A DNA stretch of 64,000 nucleotides, taken from Rugamonas rivuli. GTDB taxonomy: Bacteria > Pseudomonadota > Gammaproteobacteria > Burkholderiales > Burkholderiaceae_D. Position numbers and translations under genes: made by a program. This document shows, one piece after another, positions 54,619 to 62,042 of the stretch. Under the pieces are notes generated by a model, which saw only the letters and a program-made list of their open reading frames with translations, had not been told where the DNA came from and made no database searches. Location: NCBI RefSeq assembly GCF_009380165.1, contig NZ_WHUF01000002.1:496001-560000 (forward strand), read 5' to 3'. Numbering within the stretch: the stretch's first letter is position 1; every line of letters begins with the position of its first letter.

Positions 54619-55518
54619 CTAAGGGCATGTATGCTTGCCAGCGCCGGCCTCCGCACTTGCGCGCTGGCTGAGGATTGCGGCACCTATGGCGCCCAGCGCG
54701 ATCAACGCTACCGCGATGATCTCCGCCTGGGTGGCATGCAGGCCTGCGACATTGAACACGGGATTGACGCGGATCTGCTCGATCAGCAAACGCTCCACGC
54801 CGGCCAGCACCAGATACACCGAGAACAGCCAGCCGATGCGGAACGCATGCTTGCGCAACGCCCATAGCACGGCGAAGCACAGCAGCGCCATCGCCGTTTC
54901 ATACATCGGCGTCGGATACACGCCGGGCAAGGCGATCAGCTCGCCGTAGATGTTGTTGTCGTAGGTTTGCGTCCACAGCCAGGTCGGCAGCCACTCCGGC
55001 TTCAGCGCCATGTTGGCGGCGATGCCCCAGTCGCCATCGCCCGAAACCTGACATCCGATGCGGCCGATCGCATAGCCGATCATCATCGCCGGCGCTGCCG
55101 CGTCCAGCAGCGGACGCACCGGCAAACGCCAGCGCCGCACGCACACCATGCCTGCCAGCGTGCCCAGGATCAGGCCACCGAAAATGCTCAGGCCCGAACG
55201 CGTGAAGATCATGCCCATCGGATCGGCGGCAAACTGGTCGGTATGTTCCAGGATATGGAACAGGCGGGCGCCGAGCACGCCGGCCACCATCACCACCACC
55301 ATGAAATCGCTGACCACATCCTGCGGCGGCATATCGGCGCCGCGCACGCGCGCCGGCCCGATCTTGCCCGCTTCGTACAGGCGTTGCAGCTCCGCGCGGA
55401 ATAGCGCGCCGGCCACCAGTGCGCCCAGCGCCACGAACAGGCCGAAGGTCGCCAGCGGCAGCGGCAGGTCGATGCCGGCCCAGGCCTTGATAACGTCACT
55501 CAAATACGGATACGACAT
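54619..55518 (-). CDS. lgt: Prolipoprotein diacylglyceryl transferase family protein
   Basis: 299 residues with about seven membrane helices. GLSIFGGLILGTLAGMV and YPTPMYETAMALLCFAVLWA match the Lgt family, which transfers diacylglycerol to the lipobox cysteine of lipoproteins. The usual signature (GR.GNF.N.E) is altered to GRIGCQVSGDGDWG, a form I associate with other phyla and with paralogues. It could be a second Lgt or an enzyme with another acceptor; a housekeeping lgt may lie elsewhere. Located between a toxin-antitoxin pair and SIMPL genes. Confidence 0.78.
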   Translation of the reverse strand: MSYPYLSDVIKAWAGIDLPLPLATFGLFVALGALVAGALFRAELQRLYEAGKIGPARVRGADMPPQDVVSDFMVVVMVAGVLGARLFHILEHTDQFAADPMGMIFTRSGLSIFGGLILGTLAGMVCVRRWRLPVRPLLDAAAPAMMIGYAIGRIGCQVSGDGDWGIAANMALKPEWLPTWLWTQTYDNNIYGELIALPGVYPTPMYETAMALLCFAVLWALRKHAFRIGWLFSVYLVLAGVERLLIEQIRVNPVFNVAGLHATQAEIIAVALIALGAIGAAILSQRASAEAGAGKHTCP

Positions 55519-55659
55519 GGCAGCTTTCGAAAGTGATTGAATCCGGCGGCAACTTTAGCACATGGGACTTTGTTACAAACACTCACCATGTCTTACAGGT
55601 CTCGGCGGCAATTTCAGGTAAAGTTCGTCTTGTTGTAATTTTAATTTTTGGAGCCCGCA

Positions 55660-56427
55660 ATGACCGTCATGAAAACTATCGCCGCAGCCGCTGCCGCCTC
55701 CTTCGCGCTCGCCGCGCACGCCGCCCCGCTCGAATCGCTGCCTACCACCGGCACGCTGGTCGTGGTGCCGGCCTTCGGCGAAGTCAAACACGCCAACGAT
55801 CAAGCGGTCGCCACCCTGGCGATCGAAGAGCAGGACAAGGACAAGGCCGCCGCCGCTTCGCGCGTCAACCTGAAAATGAAGCAGGGCCTGGACATCGTCA
55901 AGAAAGAAGACCCGAGCGCCAGCCTGAAAACCCAGGGCTACTACACCTATCCCGTGTACCCGGAAGACCGTCCGACGCCGAACGGCCAGTCGTCCAAGCC
56001 GCGCGTGCCGACCGCCTGGCGCGTGGGTCAGTATCTGGAAGTGACCACGACCAATCTGGAAAAACTGCCTAAAACCGTGGCCGCCGCACAAAAGATCCTG
56101 ACCCTGAACGGCCTGCAATTCGGCCTGACGCCGGAAACCACCCGTCAACTCGACGACCAGCGCATCGCCGCCACCTACAAGAACCTGAACGAGCGCATCA
56201 ACTCGATCGCCGGCGCCATGGGCCGCAAGGTCAGCGACGCCGTGCTGGACACCATCGACTTCGAAGGCTCGGGCAACTACGCCCAGGAACGCATGGGCGG
56301 CGCACCGGCGCCGATGATGATGCGTTCGGCCAAGATGATGGATAGCGCCGAAGTGGCGGAACCTAGCTTCGAACCGGGCGAAACCACGCTGCAAATGAAC
56401 GTGGTGGGCAAGGTACGATTCAAGTAA
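55660..56427 (+). CDS. SIMPL domain (DUF541) exported protein, first copy
   Basis: 255 residues with a signal peptide (IAAAAAASFALAAHAAP). The SIMPL fold is indicated by GEVKHANDQAVATLAIEEQD, an alternating beta/alpha layout and the C-terminal SFEPGETTLQMNVVGKVRFK. Periplasmic; function unknown, relatives are linked to oxidative stress (YggE). Close paralogue of the next gene. TTGGAG precedes the ATG at 55660. Confidence 0.88.
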   Translation: MTVMKTIAAAAAASFALAAHAAPLESLPTTGTLVVVPAFGEVKHANDQAVATLAIEEQDKDKAAAASRVNLKMKQGLDIVKKEDPSASLKTQGYYTYPVYPEDRPTPNGQSSKPRVPTAWRVGQYLEVTTTNLEKLPKTVAAAQKILTLNGLQFGLTPETTRQLDDQRIAATYKNLNERINSIAGAMGRKVSDAVLDTIDFEGSGNYAQERMGGAPAPMMMRSAKMMDSAEVAEPSFEPGETTLQMNVVGKVRFK

Positions 56428-56494
56428 GTCTATGCGCGGCGGCGTGCGCTGAGGTACAGTTGCGATTGCTTTTATACCAATCACGGAGTATGCA

Positions 56495-57265
56495 ATGACT
56501 GTAATGAAACATCTGGCTGCCGCCGCCATCACCGCCTGCGCTTTGTCCGCGCAGGCGGCTCCGCAGGAATCCCTGCCGACCGCCGGCGCCCTGGTGGTCG
56601 TCCCCGCATTCGGCGAAGTCCGCCACGTCAATGACCAGGCCGTTATCACCTTGTCCGTCGAAGAAGTCGACAAGGACAAGGCGGCCGCAGCCTCCCGCGT
56701 CAATCAGAAGATGAAGCAGGGGCTGGAGATCGTCAAGCAGGAAGATCCCCAGGCCAGCCTGAAGACCCAGGGCTACTACACCTACCCAGTCTATCCGGAA
56801 GAACAGCCGCAGCCGCTGAACGGCCAGCCGCGCAAGCCGCGCGTGCCGACCGCCTGGCGCGTGGGGCAGTCGCTGCAAGTGACCACCGTCAACCTGGCCG
56901 GCCTGCCGAAAACCGTGGCCGCCGCCCAGCGCACGCTGTCGCTGAACAATCTGCACTTTGGCCTGGCGCCGGAGACCACCCGCAAGCTGGACGACCAGCG
57001 CATCGCCGCCACCTACGCGAACCTGACCGAGCGCGTCAACTCGATCGCCCGCGCGATGGGCCGCAAGGTCGGCGACGCCGTGATCGATACCATCGATTTC
57101 GAGGGTTCGGGCAATTACCAGGACCGCGTCAACGTCACGGGCTCGTCGCGCGTGGCGATGGCGATGGCCGGCAGCTCGCCGCCGCCTCCGGTGGAGGAAC
57201 CCAGCTTCGAACCGGGCGAAACCACGCTGCAGATGCGGCTGGTAGGCAAAGTGCGCTTCAAATAA
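56495..57265 (+). CDS. SIMPL domain (DUF541) exported protein, second copy
   Basis: 256 residues, signal peptide LAAAAITACALSAQAAP. It is very similar to the preceding protein over its entire length, including GYYTYPVYPEE, KPRVPTAWRVGQ and the same C-terminal motif, so the pair arose by tandem duplication. The main differences are in the linker near residue 230. Same strand, 67-bp gap, closed by a terminator. Confidence 0.88.
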   Translation: MTVMKHLAAAAITACALSAQAAPQESLPTAGALVVVPAFGEVRHVNDQAVITLSVEEVDKDKAAAASRVNQKMKQGLEIVKQEDPQASLKTQGYYTYPVYPEEQPQPLNGQPRKPRVPTAWRVGQSLQVTTVNLAGLPKTVAAAQRTLSLNNLHFGLAPETTRKLDDQRIAATYANLTERVNSIARAMGRKVGDAVIDTIDFEGSGNYQDRVNVTGSSRVAMAMAGSSPPPPVEEPSFEPGETTLQMRLVGKVRFK

Positions 57266-57284
57266 GCGAACCTGGGCAGAATAG

Positions 57285-57310
57285 GGGGATGGCTCGCCAT
57301 CCCCTTTTTT
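57285..57310 (+). terminator. Rho-independent terminator after the SIMPL pair
   Basis: GGGGATGG, loop CTCG, CCATCCCC and six Ts, 20 bp after the second SIMPL stop and before pssA. Confidence 0.85.
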
Positions 57311-57369
57311 ATGGGCGGCTCCACTATAATGATGGCGCAACATGACCAGTTAATCAGAAACGGAACCCT

Positions 57370-58242
57370 ATGGCCAAATTCCCCCGCCGCCGAGCCAAGA
57401 ACGGCGTAGCCCAAGGCAAAACGCCCCAGATGTCGCGCTTCAGCCGTTTTGCCCGCCGCGCCCGGGGCGAAGACCTCGACCGGCCGCGCCATCGCGGGAT
57501 CTATCTGCTGCCGAACGCTTTCACCACCGCCGCGCTGTTCTGCGGCTTCTACGCCATCGTCATGGCGATGAACCAGAAATTCGAACACTCGGCCTGGGCG
57601 ATCTTCATCGCCATGGTGCTGGACGGCCTGGACGGCCGCGTCGCCCGCCTGACCAACACCCAGAGCGAATTCGGCGCCCAGTACGACTCGCTGTCGGACA
57701 TGGTGTCCTTCGGCGCCGCACCGGCGCTGGTGATCTACGAATGGTCGCTGCGCGGCCTGGGCAAGCTGGGCTGGATCGCCGCCTTCGTCTACTGCGCCGG
57801 CGCCGCGCTGCGCCTGGCCCGCTTCAACACCAATATCGAAGTGGTCGACAAGCGCTTCTTCCAAGGCCTGCCATCGCCGTCGGCCGCCGCGCTGGTGGCC
57901 GGCTTCGTGCTGCTGATGGTGGACCAGGAAGTGTCCGGCCTCGAACTGCGCTGGGTCTCGTGGAGCATCGCCGTGTTCGCCGGCCTGACCATGGTGACGA
58001 ACGTGCCGTTCTACAGTTTCAAGGATGTGAACTTCCGCAAATCGGTGCCGTTCATCGCGGTGTTCCTGATTGCGCTGGTGTTTGCGCTGGTGTCGATCGA
58101 TCCGCCCAAGGTGCTGTTCCCGATCTTCATCGCCTACGGCCTGTCGGGCTACGCGGTATCGGCGTGGCGGCTGGCCAAGGGCAAAAAGGTCAGCCTGATC
58201 CAGACCGACGAACACTCCAGCGACCCCAGCGAGCGGCGCTAA
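57370..58242 (+). CDS. pssA: CDP-diacylglycerol-serine O-phosphatidyltransferase
   Basis: 290 residues with several membrane helices and a basic N-terminal tail (KFPRRRAKNGVAQG). The CDP-alcohol phosphotransferase motif DG..AR(x8)G...D...D is present as DGLDGRVARLTNTQSEFG followed by AQYDSLSDMVSF. It makes phosphatidylserine, the precursor of phosphatidylethanolamine. It precedes leuA, as in many Burkholderiales, but no psd gene is beside it. Confidence 0.93.
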   Translation: MAKFPRRRAKNGVAQGKTPQMSRFSRFARRARGEDLDRPRHRGIYLLPNAFTTAALFCGFYAIVMAMNQKFEHSAWAIFIAMVLDGLDGRVARLTNTQSEFGAQYDSLSDMVSFGAAPALVIYEWSLRGLGKLGWIAAFVYCAGAALRLARFNTNIEVVDKRFFQGLPSPSAAALVAGFVLLMVDQEVSGLELRWVSWSIAVFAGLTMVTNVPFYSFKDVNFRKSVPFIAVFLIALVFALVSIDPPKVLFPIFIAYGLSGYAVSAWRLAKGKKVSLIQTDEHSSDPSERR

Positions 58243-58301
58243 CCGGCAAGGGCGGTAGGCCCTGAGAATTCAAGCAACGAAGCATCAGCCACGGAGCTAT
58301 C

Positions 58302-59849
58302 ATGAGCAACTCATCCAACCGCCTCATCATCTTTGACACCACCTTGCGCGACGGCGAGCAATCGCCGGGCGCGTCGATGACGAAAGACGAAAAAGTCCGC
58401 ATCGCCAAGCAGCTGGAGCGCTTGCGCGTGGACGTCATCGAAGCCGGCTTCGCGGCCGCCTCGCAAGGTGACTTCGAGTCCATCAAGGCGATCGCCTCGG
58501 TGGTGCGCGAATCGACCATCTGTTCGCTGTCGCGCGCCAACGACCGCGACATCTCGCGCGCCGCCGAAGCGCTGGCGCCGGCCGAACGCAAACGCATCCA
58601 CACCTTCATCGCCACCTCCAAGCTGCACATGGAGATGAAGCTGCGCATGCTGCCCGACCAGGTGCTGCTACAGGCGCGCAACGCCGTGCGCTTCGCCCGC
58701 CAGTTCACCGACGATATCGAATTCAGCCCGGAAGACGGCAGCCGCTCGGACGAGGACTTCCTGTGCCGCGTGCTGGAAGGCGTGATCGAAGAGGGCGCGA
58801 CCACCATCAACTTCCCGGACACGGTAGGCTACGCGGTGCCGGAGATTTTCGGCGAAACCATACGCCGCCTGCGCGAACGCATACCCAATTCCGACAAGGC
58901 CATCTGGTCGGTGCACTGCCATAACGACCTGGGCCTGGCCGTGGCCAACTCGCTGGCCGGCGTGATGATAGGCGGCGCGCGCCAGATCGAATGCACCATC
59001 AACGGCCTGGGCGAACGGGCCGGCAACACCGCGCTGGAAGAGGTGGTGATGGCGCTACGCACGCGCGGCGGCTACTACAACCTCGACGTCGGCATCGACA
59101 CCACGCAGATCGTTGCCGCGTCCAAGATGGTGTCGCAGATCACCGGCTTCGCCGTGCAGCCGAACAAGGCGGTGGTGGGCGCCAACGCGTTTGCGCACGC
59201 TTCCGGCATCCACCAGGACGGCATGCTGAAATCGCGCGAGACCTACGAGATCATGCGCGCCGAGGACGTGGGCTGGACCGCCACCAAGATCGTGCTGGGC
59301 AAGCTGTCCGGCCGCAACGCCTTCAAGCAGCGCTTGCAGGAACTGGGCATCGACCTGGAATCGGAAGCGGAAGTCAACGCCGCCTTCGTGCGCTTCAAGG
59401 AGCTGGCCGACCGCAAGTCCGACATCTTCGACGAAGACATCCTGGCGCTGGTGTCGGACGAAGAGCAATCGCATGAGAGCGAGTACTACCGCTTCATCTC
59501 GCTGTCGCAACAGTCGAACACCGGCCACACGCCGAGCGCGAAAGTGGTGTTCACGATCGACGGCGAGGAGCATGTGTCCGAAGGCCGGGGTGACGGGCCG
59601 GTCGACGCCACCGTCAACGCCATCGAATCGGAAGTGGGCAGCGGCGCGGAGCTGGTGCTATTCTCGGTCAACGCCATCAGCACCGGCACCCAGTCGCAGG
59701 GCGAGGTGACGATGCGCTTGTCGAAGGAAGGGCGCATCGTCAACGGCGTCGGCGCCGATCCGGACATCATCGTCGCTTCGGCCAAGGCCTATCTGTCGGC
59801 GCTGAACAAGCTGCACTCGAAGATCGAGCGCGTCAATCCGCAGCCCTGA
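58302..59849 (+). CDS. leuA: 2-isopropylmalate synthase
   Basis: 515 residues, normal length. The barrel starts [18 protein letters not shown], the metal site is [14 protein letters not shown], and [18 protein letters not shown] follows; the C-terminal leucine-binding regulatory domain begins near [10 protein letters not shown]. First committed step of leucine synthesis from 2-oxoisovalerate and acetyl-CoA. Its stop overlaps the next gene's first candidate start. Confidence 0.96.
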   Translation: MSNSSNRLIIFDTTLRDGEQSPGASMTKDEKVRIAKQLERLRVDVIEAGFAAASQGDFESIKAIASVVRESTICSLSRANDRDISRAAEALAPAERKRIHTFIATSKLHMEMKLRMLPDQVLLQARNAVRFARQFTDDIEFSPEDGSRSDEDFLCRVLEGVIEEGATTINFPDTVGYAVPEIFGETIRRLRERIPNSDKAIWSVHCHNDLGLAVANSLAGVMIGGARQIECTINGLGERAGNTALEEVVMALRTRGGYYNLDVGIDTTQIVAASKMVSQITGFAVQPNKAVVGANAFAHASGIHQDGMLKSRETYEIMRAEDVGWTATKIVLGKLSGRNAFKQRLQELGIDLESEAEVNAAFVRFKELADRKSDIFDEDILALVSDEEQSHESEYYRFISLSQQSNTGHTPSAKVVFTIDGEEHVSEGRGDGPVDATVNAIESEVGSGAELVLFSVNAISTGTQSQGEVTMRLSKEGRIVNGVGADPDIIVASAKAYLSALNKLHSKIERVNPQP

Positions 59850-60424
59850 TGCAGATACGCACGCCCTATACATATTGCATGAGGCTAGTCGCCTTGCTTG
59901 GGTTGCTGCTTGTCTGCATGATGGCAAGCGCCCAGGTCGACACCGAGCTCAGGGGATTGGAGCCGTTGCGGCTGGCGATCGATCAGCGCCTGCTGCTGGC
60001 GCAAGCCGTGGCGCGCGCCAAATGGAATGTGCAAGCGCCTGTTGAAGACCTGGGGCGCGAAGCGCAGGTCATCCAGGCTGCCGTGAAGGAGGGGGGCGCG
60101 CTAGGCCTTTCCAGCGCGTGGATCGAGACGGTGTTTCGCGCGCAGATCGAGGCGTCTAAAACCGTGCAGCGGGAGTTGTTCGCTCAATGGAGCGCGCAAC
60201 ACGCCGGCAAGTTTGATGACGCTCCCGATCTCGCCAAGACCGTACGCCCCGAACTCGACCGGCTCTCCACGCAGCTGCTGCGGTCCATGGCCGACAATCA
60301 GGCGGTGCTGAACGACGAGTCGCGAAAAGCCGATGTGGCTCGCGCCATGCGCTTGCTTGAAGCGAGGACGCTCAGTCCACGGGCGGCTACGCAAGCGCTG
60401 GCGCCATTCTCCACGCCCAGGTGA
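59849..60424 (+). CDS. Exported chorismate mutase (AroQ gamma type)
   Basis: 191 residues from the ATG at 59849, which overlaps the leuA stop; an ATG at 59879 is equally possible and gives a cleaner signal peptide (MRLVALLGLLLVCMMASAQ). The all-helical mature protein has LAIDQRLLLAQAVARAKWN, ED..REAQV, and WIETVFRAQIEASKTVQREL, the pattern of secreted *AroQ enzymes converting chorismate to prephenate. A periplasmic chorismate mutase is of unclear role. Coupling to leuA may only be positional. Confidence 0.82.
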   Translation: MQIRTPYTYCMRLVALLGLLLVCMMASAQVDTELRGLEPLRLAIDQRLLLAQAVARAKWNVQAPVEDLGREAQVIQAAVKEGGALGLSSAWIETVFRAQIEASKTVQRELFAQWSAQHAGKFDDAPDLAKTVRPELDRLSTQLLRSMADNQAVLNDESRKADVARAMRLLEARTLSPRAATQALAPFSTPR

Positions 60425-60510
60425 ATGCGCTGTAAAGATGCGCCTTCTTCGCTGCGGTCTGCATTGGCAATATGATACTATTGTCAATTATTCCACGATC
60501 ATTCTTCCTC

Positions 60511-61257
60511 ATGCGCTCACTCTCCTTCGCTGCTGTAGGGCTATTAATTTCCTTTGCCTGCACTCCCCAGTTCGCGAATGCGAATTCGGTTAAGCCCACC
60601 AAGGCTGTCTCAAGCGCCGAACTCGAATTCAGAGATCAAATGGCTTTGACGGACTATCAGAAGATTGAATACCAGGATACGAATGGCTCCTCAATCACCT
60701 TTGTGCAGTTCCAGAAAAAGCTCTCCGAATCGGGATTCAGCATGGAGAAGAGCAAGGTGGGTGAGCAAGCCACGGCGATCGTCAAGCTCCAGTCCGGGAA
60801 AACCAAGGCGCCCAAGGTTAAGTACAAACTTGCTGCAGGCTCGCCTTTCCCTGCTTTTAAACTCCATGCGACCGATGGCAATGTTGTCGACAATGAGGCG
60901 CTGCGTGGCAAGTACACCGTCGTGAGCTTCTATTTTTCTGAATGCGCACCTTGTATCAAGGAGGTGCCGATGCTCAATGCATTCGCCGAGCGCAATAAGG
61001 AATTCTCTACCCTCGCAGTCACTTTTGATTCGCCTGACGAGGCCAAGAAATTTGCCCAGCGAACGCGACTAAGCTGGCGCACTGTCGCTGGCGCGGAGGA
61101 ATTGATCGGCCAGATAGGCGTAAAGAGTTACCCGACTTTTGCATTGCTTGACCCTAACGGTGTTCTTGTCACGATCGAAAATGGATTTGACGCTGCCGGC
61201 AAGGGCACGACCTTGGACAAGTGGGTTAAGAGCGCTATCGCTAGCCGTACGCAGTAG
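60511..61257 (+). CDS. TlpA/ResA-like thioredoxin-fold protein
   Basis: 248 residues from the ATG at 60511. Signal peptide SFAAVGLLISFACTPQFANA; an unrecognised region up to about residue 110; then a thioredoxin fold with GSPFPAFKLHATDGNVVDNE, the active-site CAPC in FSECAPCIKEVP, and IGVKSYPTFALLDPNG containing the cis-proline. It is probably a periplasmic thiol-disulfide reductant, perhaps for a specific client; the N-terminal extra domain may hold that client. An upstream in-frame ATG at 60472 is less likely. Confidence 0.85.
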   Translation: MRSLSFAAVGLLISFACTPQFANANSVKPTKAVSSAELEFRDQMALTDYQKIEYQDTNGSSITFVQFQKKLSESGFSMEKSKVGEQATAIVKLQSGKTKAPKVKYKLAAGSPFPAFKLHATDGNVVDNEALRGKYTVVSFYFSECAPCIKEVPMLNAFAERNKEFSTLAVTFDSPDEAKKFAQRTRLSWRTVAGAEELIGQIGVKSYPTFALLDPNGVLVTIENGFDAAGKGTTLDKWVKSAIASRTQ

Positions 61258-61289
61258 TTGATAAAGCACGCCAGCGATTTTGCAACGTT

Positions 61290-61336
61290 CCGCCCGTGAT
61301 TGCTTGCTTAGAATTTCAGCAAACAACCACGGGCGG
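61290..61336. terminator. Long imperfect hairpin between convergent genes
   Basis: CCGCCCGTG at 61290 pairs with CACGGGCGG at 61328, and the inner arms TTGCTTGC and GCAAACAA extend it to about 18 bp with two mismatches. It lies between the convergent TlpA and PEP-CTERM genes. There is no T-run, so termination is plausible but not certain. Confidence 0.5.
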
Positions 61337-61342
61337 CCCCCA

Positions 61343-62023
61343 TTACGACATCTGCGCGCGCGTATTGCGGCGGATCGCCCCGACCAACATGCCCATGCCC
61401 AGCAAGAGCATCGACGCCATGCCCGGTTCCGGTACCGGGCTGGTAATCTCCCGAGCGATGAAGGACAGGTTATCCGCGTAGCCATCGTTGTCGTTCGAAG
61501 CGAGTCGCTCCATCGACAGCCAGAACGACAGTTTGCTGGTGCCAGCAGGCATGATTCCCACGGACTCCCGATAGAACAGGCCGGTCTGGTTGCCCCGATC
61601 CTGCGGGGTGACGGGACCGATCGCGGCGTTTCCTATCGCATTGTTCGACGCATCGAGAAACTGCACATAGAACAGTGCGTTGTCGCCCTGGGCGGCCCAG
61701 CCGCCGAGCCATCCGCTCAGGGAAAAGGAACTGTTCTGGGCCGTCGGCACGCCGAAGTCCAGGGTTTGATAGCCCACCGCATACTGCCCGAGGCCGGCGA
61801 ACATCTTCGCTCCGCGATTGACCGGGCCAGGCTGGGTGGGAAGCACCCAGTTGCTGCCATAGTCGACCGATTGGACCATGTTGTAACCCGGGTAGTCGGT
61901 CCAGCCGCTCAGGCCTGCTTCGGCATCGCCGTTGACAACGAGGTTCTGACCGTAGATGACGTCAGCCTTGCCACTACACGCCACGGCGAACAAGGCCGCG
62001 GCAAGGAAAAATCTGCACTTCAT
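61343..62023 (-). CDS. PEP-CTERM sorting-signal protein
   Basis: 226 residues with a signal peptide (RFFLAAALFAVACSGKADV). NLVVNGDAEAGLSGWTDYPG and the beta-rich middle resemble carbohydrate-binding-like jelly-roll domains. The C-terminus is a textbook PEP-CTERM tag: VPEPGMASMLLLGMGMLVG followed by basic residues, recognised by an exosortase for processing and surface or EPS-associated display. AAGGAG precedes the ATG. An exosortase is not in the window. Confidence 0.88.
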   Translation of the reverse strand: MKCRFFLAAALFAVACSGKADVIYGQNLVVNGDAEAGLSGWTDYPGYNMVQSVDYGSNWVLPTQPGPVNRGAKMFAGLGQYAVGYQTLDFGVPTAQNSSFSLSGWLGGWAAQGDNALFYVQFLDASNNAIGNAAIGPVTPQDRGNQTGLFYRESVGIMPAGTSKLSFWLSMERLASNDNDGYADNLSFIAREITSPVPEPGMASMLLLGMGMLVGAIRRNTRAQMS

Positions 62024-62042
62024 GAAAAGCTCCTTATAAAAA

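Noticed and set aside
54437..54622. 61-codon frame between the toxin and lgt genes
   Set aside because: No ribosome binding site or family; the minus strand here also reads poorly.
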